Below are positions 56,051 to 62,769 of a stretch of DNA of 64,000 bases, one piece after another. The position numbers and the translations under genes are program-made. Under the pieces are notes generated by a model, which did no database searches, was not told the DNA's origin, and saw only the letters and a list, made by a program, of their open reading frames with translations. Position 1 is the first letter of the stretch; each line of letters starts with the position of its first letter. The stretch is from Cedecea lapagei (lineage in GTDB: Bacteria; Pseudomonadota; Gammaproteobacteria; Enterobacterales; Enterobacteriaceae), in assembly GCF_900635955.1 (NCBI RefSeq), contig NZ_LR134201.1:3472001-3536000 (forward strand). Reading direction: 5' to 3'.

Positions 56051-56532
56051 GCAATATCGAACTCATGCAGCACGCCCTGGGCATCAGTGAACGCAACCGC
56101 GAGCCGTACCGAAATTACTTCCTCGCCAGCGGCGACCATCCTGACAACAAAGCATGGCAGCAGCTTGTCGGGGCTGGAATGGCATACGCCAGCCCGGCGC
56201 CCGCCTGGTCATGCGGTGATGTGATTTACCAGGTGACAGACGCAGGAAAAGCAGTGGCCATTGCCGCGCTGCCCGAGCCAAAGAAACGTACGCGATATGG
56301 CGAATATCTGCACGCTGATTATGGCCACTCGTTTGCAGAATGGCTGGGGATTGAATTGCCGGTATACGAAGACCGCGAAGTTGACCGGTATAAATGGGAG
56401 TACCGCATGGTACGCCGTTCGCGCTGCTACTGGGATTCGTATTACGACATTTGCGGTGAGTGGAAGCCGACAAAGAAAGCGGCAAAGGCCAGCTACAAAG
56501 AAGCGCTGAAAAAACGCCGGGAGGCCAAATGA
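56047..56532 (+). CDS. Early-left accessory protein
   Basis: 161 residues from MSNIELMQHALGISERNREP at 56047. LGISERNREPYRNYFLASGD, then GMAYASPAPAWSCGDVIYQV and a Tyr/Trp/Arg-rich second half (RYKWEYRMVRRSRCYWDSYY). Found in several enterobacterial phage early regions. Function unknown. Coupled to its neighbours by four-base overlaps. Confidence 0.6.
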   Translation: MSNIELMQHALGISERNREPYRNYFLASGDHPDNKAWQQLVGAGMAYASPAPAWSCGDVIYQVTDAGKAVAIAALPEPKKRTRYGEYLHADYGHSFAEWLGIELPVYEDREVDRYKWEYRMVRRSRCYWDSYYDICGEWKPTKKAAKASYKEALKKRREAK

Positions 56533-57149
56533 CTAAACAACTCGAAGCGCTGATTGCCGAGGTGAAAGCGGCAGCGGAGAAAGCAACGCCGGGGCCATAT
56601 AGCATTGACCATACAGGGTATTCATTAAATTGCAGCGAAGGAACATTTGGCGACTTTCTGGATATGGACAACGCAACTTTTGCACTGGAGGCCAACCCCG
56701 AAAGTATCTTGACGCTGATAGCGGCGCTGGAGCAGTCACAACGCGCCAATGCTGCGCAGGACGACCACATCAATCAGCAGTCTGATCGCATAGAGAATCT
56801 GGAAAAGAAAAACGCAGAACTCGGCAGCCAGCTTTGCCGTTATTCAATGTCGCCCGGACAGGCTGACCAGCGAATGTGTGAATCACGCGCGGTGCGCGCT
56901 GCGCTCGGGTTTGGAAAGGATGCTGACAACGTTGCGCCTGTTGACCTGACAGCGCGCATAGATGCCCTTAAAGCTCGCATAGCAGAGCTGGAGGCCAGCC
57001 CGTTAGCGGTGAAGCTGCCGAAGGGCATTCTCATGCAGTCAGCATATTCCACAGGGTTTGACCCAAGCGATTGGGTTTTGTGCATACCCAGAGATTCAGC
57101 AGTTGAAGCAATCAGCGCCGCTGGCGGCACCGTGGATGAGGGGGAGTGA
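56529..57149 (+). CDS. Ea22-family protein
   Basis: 206 residues from MTKQLEALIAEVKAAAEKAT at 56529. The LIAxVKAAAEKATPGPYSID opening, LEANPESILTLIAALEQSQ and a long coiled coil (DRIENLEKKNAELGSQL; ALKARIAELEAS) are the Ead/Ea22 pattern. Expressed from PL in related phages; thought to slow host growth, but unproven here. Confidence 0.72.
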   Translation: MTKQLEALIAEVKAAAEKATPGPYSIDHTGYSLNCSEGTFGDFLDMDNATFALEANPESILTLIAALEQSQRANAAQDDHINQQSDRIENLEKKNAELGSQLCRYSMSPGQADQRMCESRAVRAALGFGKDADNVAPVDLTARIDALKARIAELEASPLAVKLPKGILMQSAYSTGFDPSDWVLCIPRDSAVEAISAAGGTVDEGE

Positions 57150-57406
57150 TGGCTACAGTATGCGAAAAAATTCTGAAGGTTATGCGTGACAGGAAAGAAC
57201 AGCAAAAGGCCACCATTGGTAGTGAGTGGCCGGTCAAGATGGCAACCTGGAATTTACGTCTAGCCCTTGAACGGGAATATCCCGAGGACGATTGGAGTTG
57301 CAAAGACCTTCGCAAGCACCTCTCTGAAATGCAGAAAGAAGGTTTGGTTTCTAAGTGCCAGTATGAAAGCAGAATTGGCCAGGCCGTGTGGAGGCTTTAT
57401 GAATAA
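57149..57406 (+). CDS. Small winged-helix-like early-left protein
   Basis: 85 residues from MATVCEKILKVMRDRKEQQK at 57149, sharing a base with the previous stop (TGATG). DDWSCKDLRKHLSEMQKEGL and VSKCQYESRIGQAVWRLYE suggest a helix-wing fold. Function unknown. Confidence 0.58.
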   Translation: MATVCEKILKVMRDRKEQQKATIGSEWPVKMATWNLRLALEREYPEDDWSCKDLRKHLSEMQKEGLVSKCQYESRIGQAVWRLYE

Positions 57407-57830
57407 CCTGAGCAATGATCGCCTGGCTGAATATGCCAACGATAAGCGCATGTGCAACGTCAGCGATGAAATAGTCTCGATGGCCCGCGAGCTACTCGCA
57501 TTGCGGGAAGCGGGGAAAGAGCCTTTCGGTTATACAGATGGTCCACGCCACGGCATGTGCTATGAACCGCGACATGCTGAGAGGTTAATGGATGCTCACC
57601 CACTCTACGCCGCGCCGCAGCTGCCTGCTGTGGACAGCATCCAACGATATACAGCAGCTAATACGCAGTTCGGGGGCGTATCGTTAAGGCCAGACGGCGA
57701 CGGGGATTACGTTCGATTTGAGGATGTGCGAGCAATGATAGCCGCAGCACCAAAGCCGGAGGCTGTTGGCTTGACAATCGGCTCTGGATTATCGCCGGGC
57801 TTGCATTCATCAATGCGTGACAAAGCCTGA
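57399..57830 (+). CDS. Ead/Ea22-type C-terminal module protein
   Basis: 143 residues from MNNLSNDRLAEYANDKRMCN at 57399, inside the end of the previous gene. It contains a common accessory module, LSNDRLAEYAND then ELLALREAGKEPFGYTDGPR and HPLYAAPQLPAVDSI, shared by many phage early proteins. Function unknown. Followed by two terminator hairpins. Confidence 0.62.
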   Translation: MNNLSNDRLAEYANDKRMCNVSDEIVSMARELLALREAGKEPFGYTDGPRHGMCYEPRHAERLMDAHPLYAAPQLPAVDSIQRYTAANTQFGGVSLRPDGDGDYVRFEDVRAMIAAAPKPEAVGLTIGSGLSPGLHSSMRDKA

Positions 57831-57833
57831 ATA

Positions 57834-57887
57834 GCCCGCAATAGCGGGTTTCTTTTTATCTGAACTCGCTAAGGCGGGTTTTGTTTT
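57834..57887 (+). terminator. Tandem early-left terminators
   Basis: GCCCGC-AATA-GCGGGTTTCTTTTT (57834-57857), then AACTCGC-TAA-GGCGGGTT with TTGTTTT (57863-57887). Confidence 0.78.
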
Positions 57888-57899
57888 ATGGAGGATGTG

Positions 57900-58445
57900 A
57901 TGACTTTATTAGAGATTTTGGTGAAAGAGATTCCTAGGCTTGGTGGGTGGCCTGAGGGTGTTAGCGTGATTGAACAATTAGATGATGGTTGTCTGTACGA
58001 CCCTTATGGTGATTGCCTTTTCAGTGGTCGCGAATTCAATCTGTCTGAGGACTATGAAGACGCTTTTGTCACCAACGATAAATACGAAGCAGCGCTATCA
58101 GCATCTAAGGCGACTGAGTGGAATGGCGAGGGGTTGCCGCCTGTTGGGTGCGAGTGCGAAGTGGCGTGGTCAGGGGCAAAATTTATCCCATGTAAGATTC
58201 TGTACATTGGCGTTTCGGTTGTGCTGGTTAGGCTGGATCGGTCGGAAGAGTGTTACACCTTGTCAACGGTTAAGTTCCGCCCTATCCGCTCAGCAGCAAA
58301 CAGGAAGCGCCTTGAAGTCGCTGAGGCGTTGATTCGCTTCCTTGATTTGGAAACTGACATCGACAATGTATTCCATGCTGGGGATGTTAAGGACTTCCTT
58401 GATTACATCGCAGCCGGAAAAATCCCCGGCATCCGCATCGAATAA
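57900..58445 (+). CDS. Unknown acidic early-left protein
   Basis: 181 residues from MTLLEILVKEIPRLGGWPEG at 57900 (GGAGGATGTG upstream). Contains DAFVTNDKYEAALSASKATE and a module WNGEGLPPVGCECEVAWSGA seen in many phage early proteins (an SH3-like segment with GLPPVGxxCE). C-terminal DFLDYIAAGKIPGIRIE. Function unknown. Confidence 0.62.
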   Translation: MTLLEILVKEIPRLGGWPEGVSVIEQLDDGCLYDPYGDCLFSGREFNLSEDYEDAFVTNDKYEAALSASKATEWNGEGLPPVGCECEVAWSGAKFIPCKILYIGVSVVLVRLDRSEECYTLSTVKFRPIRSAANRKRLEVAEALIRFLDLETDIDNVFHAGDVKDFLDYIAAGKIPGIRIE

Positions 58446-58458
58446 CCATCGCTAAAGC

Positions 58459-58480
58459 AACCGCCTACGGGCGGTTTTTT
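58459..58480 (+). terminator. Terminator before the excisionase
   Basis: AACCGCC-TAC-GGGCGGTT-like hairpin followed by T6. Confidence 0.75.
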
Positions 58481-58494
58481 ATTGGGAGGAAGTT

Positions 58495-58581
58495 ATGAAA
58501 TACACCATCGGAGCAAAGATTTTCTTCGTGCTGCTAGCTGTTGCTTTTGGCGCGGTCGTAACGGCTATTTCCTTATTGTGA
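58495..58581 (+). CDS. 28-residue membrane peptide
   Basis: MKYTIGAKIFFVLLAVAFGA and VVTAISLL: a single hydrophobic helix. GGAGG lies five to six bases before the ATG. It ends 7 bp before the excisionase start, so the excisionase ribosome binding site overlaps its stop. Translation looks likely; function unknown. Confidence 0.5.
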   Translation: MKYTIGAKIFFVLLAVAFGAVVTAISLL

Positions 58582-58588
58582 GGTGAGC

Positions 58589-58915
58589 ATGGCAGAAGCT
58601 CTCATGACAATAGAAGAATACTCCCTGAAGTTGAAAGTCTCCCCGCACACCATCTATCGAAACCCTCTCAAATACCACATGTTTAAGGTTGGTGGCCTGT
58701 GGCGAGCAAGCAATGAAAGTCTGGAAAAATTCTCTGCACCAAACAACAATGTCACCCGACTGGCTGTGGTCGGCGGTAAGGAGTTCAAAAAATGCCGATC
58801 TTCAAAAGAGGTAAAAAGTGGTGGGTGGACGTCTCATCACCAGATGGAGAAAGAATTAGACGCTCTGCTGGCACCGAGGAAAAAGCAGAAGCACAGGAGT
58901 ATCACGACAAGCTGA
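58589..58915 (+). CDS. xis: Putative excisionase
   Basis: 108 residues from MAEALMTIEEYSLKLKVSPH at 58589 (GAGGTGAGC upstream). A MerR/Xis-like winged helix is visible: MTIEEYSLKLKVSPHTIYRN, with GGLWRASNESLEKF as the DNA-binding wing. It overlaps the integrase by 124 bp in another frame, as Xis and Int overlap in lambda. A directionality factor for excision is the likely role. Confidence 0.75.
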   Translation: MAEALMTIEEYSLKLKVSPHTIYRNPLKYHMFKVGGLWRASNESLEKFSAPNNNVTRLAVVGGKEFKKCRSSKEVKSGGWTSHHQMEKELDALLAPRKKQKHRSITTS

Positions 58916-59838
58916 AGCATGAGCTTTGGCTTGTTGCAAGGCTTGGAAAGGTCAAGGAAAGGAAATTCGGGGATATGGTGGTGCTCGCCATGCGCGAAGC
59001 TGATGGGCAGTCATGCTTCGAAAATAAGCAGGTGTATGCCAGATATTGGCTATCGGTGTTTGGCGATCGCGTCATATCGAAGATAACCGGGGAGGAAATT
59101 GCAGATAACCTCCCCGAATTCTCTTCCGCACGTCGCGTTAAGTTGTCAAACGCCACTCGTAATCGGTACCGCTCGTTCATTATGAGGGCTTTTTCTCTTG
59201 CTGTTAAGTCTGGATGGCTTTCGTCGGTTCCTCACATATCAACACAGAGAGAGCCAAAGGTCAGGATTAGATGGATAGAGAAGGATCAGGCCAGGGCTGT
59301 AATCGCTTCCCTTTGGTCTGACTGGATGAAAAGGGTTGTTTCGTTCGCCCTGCTCACCGGCGCGAGAAAGGGTGAAATCCTGAGCATGAAATGGGAGAGC
59401 GTCAATCTCTCTAGGCGGATAGCTGTTGTTACCGCTGACAATGCGAAGTCTGGGAAGGCAAGACCCTTGCCGCTCAACGATGAAGCAGTGAAGATAATCA
59501 CGAGCTGCCCAAGAGACTCTGATTATGTTTTCGCGAAGAACGGACGGCAGGCGGCGCAAATCGGTAGATACGAGTTTGATAAAGTCCTGGAGCAACTGGG
59601 GATATCTGACTTTCGGTTTCACGACCTACGTCACACATGGGCAAGCTGGCATGTTCAGGACGGAACGCCGCTGATGGTGCTGAAGGAAATGGGTGGCTGG
59701 GAGAAGCTGGAGATGGTGAACAAATATGCTCACTTAAGCACCGAACACCTGAGCAAATTCAGCGGCACTGTCACGTTTTTGGCACAGTCCGAAGATGATG
59801 ACCAAAACAGAGCACCTCTGTCTGTCGTAAACTCATGA
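58792..59838 (+). CDS. int: Tyrosine recombinase / phage integrase
   Basis: 348 residues, MPIFKRGKKWWVDVSSPDGE. N-terminal arm-binding domain, core-binding domain around residues 60-155, and catalytic domain from about 165: Arg in LLTGARKGEIL, Lys in the beta hairpin NAKSGKARPLPL, HDLRHTWASW (His, Arg), GGWEKLEMVNKYAHLS (Trp in place of the third His, and the nucleophile Tyr). The gene ends 46 bp from the right attachment core. It uses the tgt-queA intergenic site. Confidence 0.95.
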   Translation: MPIFKRGKKWWVDVSSPDGERIRRSAGTEEKAEAQEYHDKLKHELWLVARLGKVKERKFGDMVVLAMREADGQSCFENKQVYARYWLSVFGDRVISKITGEEIADNLPEFSSARRVKLSNATRNRYRSFIMRAFSLAVKSGWLSSVPHISTQREPKVRIRWIEKDQARAVIASLWSDWMKRVVSFALLTGARKGEILSMKWESVNLSRRIAVVTADNAKSGKARPLPLNDEAVKIITSCPRDSDYVFAKNGRQAAQIGRYEFDKVLEQLGISDFRFHDLRHTWASWHVQDGTPLMVLKEMGGWEKLEMVNKYAHLSTEHLSKFSGTVTFLAQSEDDDQNRAPLSVVNS

Positions 59839-59884
59839 TGATTAAAGTGTTTTAATGCCGGTGAAGATTTACTGGCAAATTAGC

Positions 59885-59904
59885 CACCAGAGAAACAGTC
59901 TGGT
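59885..59904. repeat. Prophage attachment site, queA side
   Basis: Exact 20-bp copy of the left site, CACCAGAGAAACAGTCTGGT, located 46 bp after the integrase stop. Confidence 0.9.
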
Positions 59905-59960
59905 GAATCAATTAACGCCGCGGGCGGTGCTCACGGCGGAATATTTGGGGGAGGGTTTGG

Positions 59961-60138
59961 CCCTCACCCCGGCCCTCTCCCTGAGGGAGAGGGAGAATAA
60001 AAAAGTCCCACATTATCCCCTATCCCCTTGGGGGAGAGGGAAAATAAAAAAGTCCCGCATTATCCCCTCTTCCCCTTGGGGAGAGGTCACCCCAGCATTA
60101 TCCCCTCTCCCCCCTGGGGAGAGGGTCAGGGTGAGGGG
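59961..60138. repeat. Cluster of REP-like palindromes before queA end
   Basis: At least four hairpin units with CCCTCTCCC/GGGAGAGGG arms; outer arms CCCTCACCCCGGCCCTCTCC (59961) and GGAGAGGGTCAGGGTGAGGG (60118-60137) pair over the whole cluster. Three internal copies of CATTATCCCCT are spaced by about 45-55 bp, and AATAAAAAAGTCCC occurs twice. Same family as the repeats at 3684-3810; host elements, outside the prophage. Confidence 0.75.
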
Positions 60139-60141
60139 AAA

Positions 60142-61212
60142 TTACTCCCCTGGGCGTTCGTTAATTGCCTGCGGGTTACAGGTAATAAACATCGCATCGC
60201 CGTAGCTAAAGAAGCGATATTCCGCTTTCACCGCCTCGTGGTAGGCGTGCAGGGTGTTTTTATATCCGGCAAACGCGGAGACCAGCATAATCAGCGTAGA
60301 TTCCGGCAGGTGGAAATTCGTCACCAGCGCATCGATCACGTTGTACTGATAGCCCGGGTAGATAAAGATTTGGGTATCGCCAAAGAACGGCTCGATCAGA
60401 TCGTTTTTGGCAGCCTGAGCGGCGCTTTCAAGAGAACGTACAGAGGTCGTCCCTACCGCAATAACGCGATTACCGCGTGCTTTACACGCCAGCACCGCAT
60501 CCACAACATCCTGAGGCACTTCGGCATACTCGGAGTGCATGATATGGTCTTCAATGCTGTCCACGCGCACCGGCTGGAACGTCCCCGCGCCAACGTGCAG
60601 CGTGACGAACGCCATATCGACACCTTTATTACGCAGTTTTTCCAGCAGCGGCTCGTCAAAGTGCAGGCCCGCAGTCGGGGCGGCAACGGCCCCCGGCTTC
60701 TGGCTATAAACGGTTTGATACAGCTCGCGGTCCGCTTCTTCATCAGGGCGGTCGATGTACGGCGGCAGCGGCATATGGCCGATATTATTCAGAATATCCA
60801 GCACCGCGCGCTCGTCGTTAAACTCGACTTCAAACAGCGCATCGTGGCGTGCAACCATGGTGGCGTGTACGCTTTCATCATCGCCGAGCAGCAGCTCTGC
60901 ACCGGGTTTTGGCGCTTTGGAGGCGCGAATATGTGCCAGAATGCGTTTATCATCCAGCATGCGCTCGACCAGCACTTCAATTTTCCCGCCGCTGGCTTTG
61001 CGGCCAAACAGGCGAGCCGGGATCACGCGGGTGTTGTTGAACACCAGCAGGTCGCCGGGGTTGAGCTTGTCGAGCAAATCGGTGAAAGTGCCATGCGTCA
61101 GTGCGCCCGTCGGCCCGTCCAGAGACAGCAAACGACAGCTGCTGCGCTCGGCTTGCGGATAATGAGCAATCAGGGATTCAGGCAGTTCAAAGGAAAAATC
61201 AGCAACGCGCAT
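60142..61212 (-). CDS. queA: S-adenosylmethionine:tRNA ribosyltransferase-isomerase QueA
   Basis: Transfers the ribosyl moiety of SAM to preQ1-34 in tRNA, giving epoxyqueuosine, the step after Tgt. 356 residues, family length: MRVADFSFELPESLIAHYPQ, RPDEEADRELYQTVY, PGAVAAPTAGLHFDEPLLEK and the C-terminal SVRSLESAA and FHLPESTLIMLVSAFAGY. In E. coli queA is immediately upstream of tgt on one transcript; here the prophage and a REP cluster lie between them. Confidence 0.97.
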   Translation of the reverse strand: MRVADFSFELPESLIAHYPQAERSSCRLLSLDGPTGALTHGTFTDLLDKLNPGDLLVFNNTRVIPARLFGRKASGGKIEVLVERMLDDKRILAHIRASKAPKPGAELLLGDDESVHATMVARHDALFEVEFNDERAVLDILNNIGHMPLPPYIDRPDEEADRELYQTVYSQKPGAVAAPTAGLHFDEPLLEKLRNKGVDMAFVTLHVGAGTFQPVRVDSIEDHIMHSEYAEVPQDVVDAVLACKARGNRVIAVGTTSVRSLESAAQAAKNDLIEPFFGDTQIFIYPGYQYNVIDALVTNFHLPESTLIMLVSAFAGYKNTLHAYHEAVKAEYRFFSYGDAMFITCNPQAINERPGE

Positions 61213-61326
61213 GGTATAGCACTCAGACTTAAAAACAGGCGGCTTAGTCTAGTGGCAGGGGGCTTTCCCTGCAACACGTTTACCCCGCTCAGGCCGTTTT
61301 AAAGCCATAAATGGAATAACTATTCG

Positions 61327-61908
61327 ATGAATTTTCTCGCCCACCTGCATCTTGCTCATCTGGCCCAAAGTTCACTGCTGGGAAATTTGCTGGCAGATTT
61401 TGTGCGAGGCAGCCCGGACGACAGTTTTTCGCCCGAGGTCATTGCCGGCATTTATATGCATCGCCGCGTCGATGCCCTGACGGATGGTCTGCCGGAAGTC
61501 GCGCTTGCACGCGGCTGGTTCAGCCCGAAAACGCGGCGCGTTTCACCTATTTCACTGGATGTCATGTGGGACCACTTTCTGTCGCGGCACTGGGATAAGA
61601 TCAGCCCGGATATCGGACTCGAGGAGTTTGTCGCCTACGCTCGCGGGCAAATTGAACCCTGGCTTGACGACACGCCGCCGCGTTTCATTAACCTCAATAA
61701 CTATTTATGGCGTGAACGCTGGCTGGAGCGTTACCGGGAAATGAGCTTTATCGCTAATGTTCTCAACGGGATGGCAAGCCGTAGACCAAAGCTTGACGCA
61801 TTGCGAGACTCCTGGAGCGATCTGGATGCCCATTATGACCAGCTGGAGGCGCTTTTCTGGCAGTTTTATCCGCGCATGATGGCGATGGCAGAACAAAAAA
61901 GTTTGTGA
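61327..61908 (+). CDS. acpH: Acyl carrier protein phosphodiesterase
   Basis: Removes phosphopantetheine from holo-ACP. 193 residues, as in E. coli: MNFLAHLHLAHLAQSSLLGN, metal-ligand His and Asp residues in FLAHLHLA and GNLLADFVRG, IYMHRRVDALTDGLPEV, and MWDHFLSRHW. Divergent from queA with 114 bp between starts. Confidence 0.95.
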   Translation: MNFLAHLHLAHLAQSSLLGNLLADFVRGSPDDSFSPEVIAGIYMHRRVDALTDGLPEVALARGWFSPKTRRVSPISLDVMWDHFLSRHWDKISPDIGLEEFVAYARGQIEPWLDDTPPRFINLNNYLWRERWLERYREMSFIANVLNGMASRRPKLDALRDSWSDLDAHYDQLEALFWQFYPRMMAMAEQKSL

Positions 61909-62109
61909 TCGCCCGCGGTTCGCGTTACAACAACTTGCCCTTTTCATAAAAAGGGCTATCCTGGTTACCGGCCCTCAATCTAAGCGTCTTTTTGATAGCC
62001 AATACCTATCCGATCGATTGGCAAGACGCCATTGAGCTACATGGAATGGAGCCCCTATACTCCCCCGGTTGCGTTAACACTCACTTTAACAAAATTAACA
62101 GGAGTACAT

Positions 62110-62712
62110 ATGGTCCTGGTTACTCGTCCAGCCCCTGACTTTACCGCTGCTGCCGTCCTCGGCAATGGCGAAATCGTTGAAAACTTCAACTTCAAAAAAC
62201 ACACCAACGGCAAAGCCACCGTTGTGTTCTTCTGGCCGATGGACTTCACCTTCGTTTGCCCGTCTGAACTGATCGCATTCGACAAGCGCTACGAAGAATT
62301 CCAGAAACGTGGCGTAGAAGTCGTTGGTGTATCTTTTGACTCCGAGTTCGTGCACAACGCATGGCGTAAAACCCCGGTTGATAAAGGCGGCATCGGCGAA
62401 GTGAAATACGCGATGGTTGCTGACATCAAACGTGAAATCCAGAAAGCTTACGGTATCGAACATCCGGACGCTGGCGTTGCACTGCGCGGCTCCTTCCTGA
62501 TCGACAAAGCTGGTATCGTTCGCCACCAGGTGGTTAACGATCTGCCGCTGGGTCGTAACATCGACGAAATGCTGCGTATGGTTGACGCGCTGCAGTTCCA
62601 CGAAGAGCACGGCGAAGTGTGCCCGGCTCAGTGGGAAAAAGGGAAAGAAGGCATGAACGCGTCTCCGGACGGCGTTGCTAAGTACCTGAGCGAGAACGTT
62701 GCTAAGCTGTAA
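62110..62712 (+). CDS. Typical 2-Cys peroxiredoxin (AhpC/TSA family)
   Basis: Reduces hydrogen peroxide and organic peroxides. 200 residues from MVLVTRPAPDFTAAAVLGNG at 62110 (GGAGTACAT upstream). Peroxidatic Cys50 in FTFVCPSELIAF, resolving Cys near 171 in EHGEVCPAQWEKG, and conserved Thr/Arg. It is distinct from AhpC, and its place between acpH and malZ is seen in several enterobacteria but not E. coli K-12. The -10-like TATACT at 62055 fits a separate promoter; oxidative-stress control is inferred only. Confidence 0.9.
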   Translation: MVLVTRPAPDFTAAAVLGNGEIVENFNFKKHTNGKATVVFFWPMDFTFVCPSELIAFDKRYEEFQKRGVEVVGVSFDSEFVHNAWRKTPVDKGGIGEVKYAMVADIKREIQKAYGIEHPDAGVALRGSFLIDKAGIVRHQVVNDLPLGRNIDEMLRMVDALQFHEEHGEVCPAQWEKGKEGMNASPDGVAKYLSENVAKL

Positions 62713-62733
62713 TAGCTAAGCAAGCTCTTAGAA

Positions 62734-62757
62734 AAGGCCGCAAATGCGGCCTTTTTT
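62734..62757. terminator. Peroxiredoxin/malZ terminator
   Basis: AAGGCCGC-AAAT-GCGGCCTT followed by T6, between the convergent peroxiredoxin and malZ genes. Confidence 0.88.
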
Positions 62758-62769
62758 GTTTTTATCCGC

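Larger units (their letters stand above)
13801..59904. mobile_element. Temperate contractile-tailed prophage, lambda-type control region
   Basis: A 46.1-kb unit bounded by perfect 20-bp repeats between tgt and queA. It contains integrase and putative excisionase at the right end, a divergent CI/Cro control region, early-left genes on the plus strand, and early-right, lysis, head and tail genes on the minus strand, ending with tail fibre genes at the left end. All essential modules are recognisable (integration, immunity, replication, packaging, head, contractile tail, lysis). Four genes carry single-base homopolymer frameshifts, including terminase large subunit and tape measure, so as sequenced it would be defective unless these are errors. 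Confidence 0.97.

Noticed and set aside
60028..61302. 424-codon frame antisense to queA
   Set aside because: Starts in the REP cluster and mirrors queA; no independent features.
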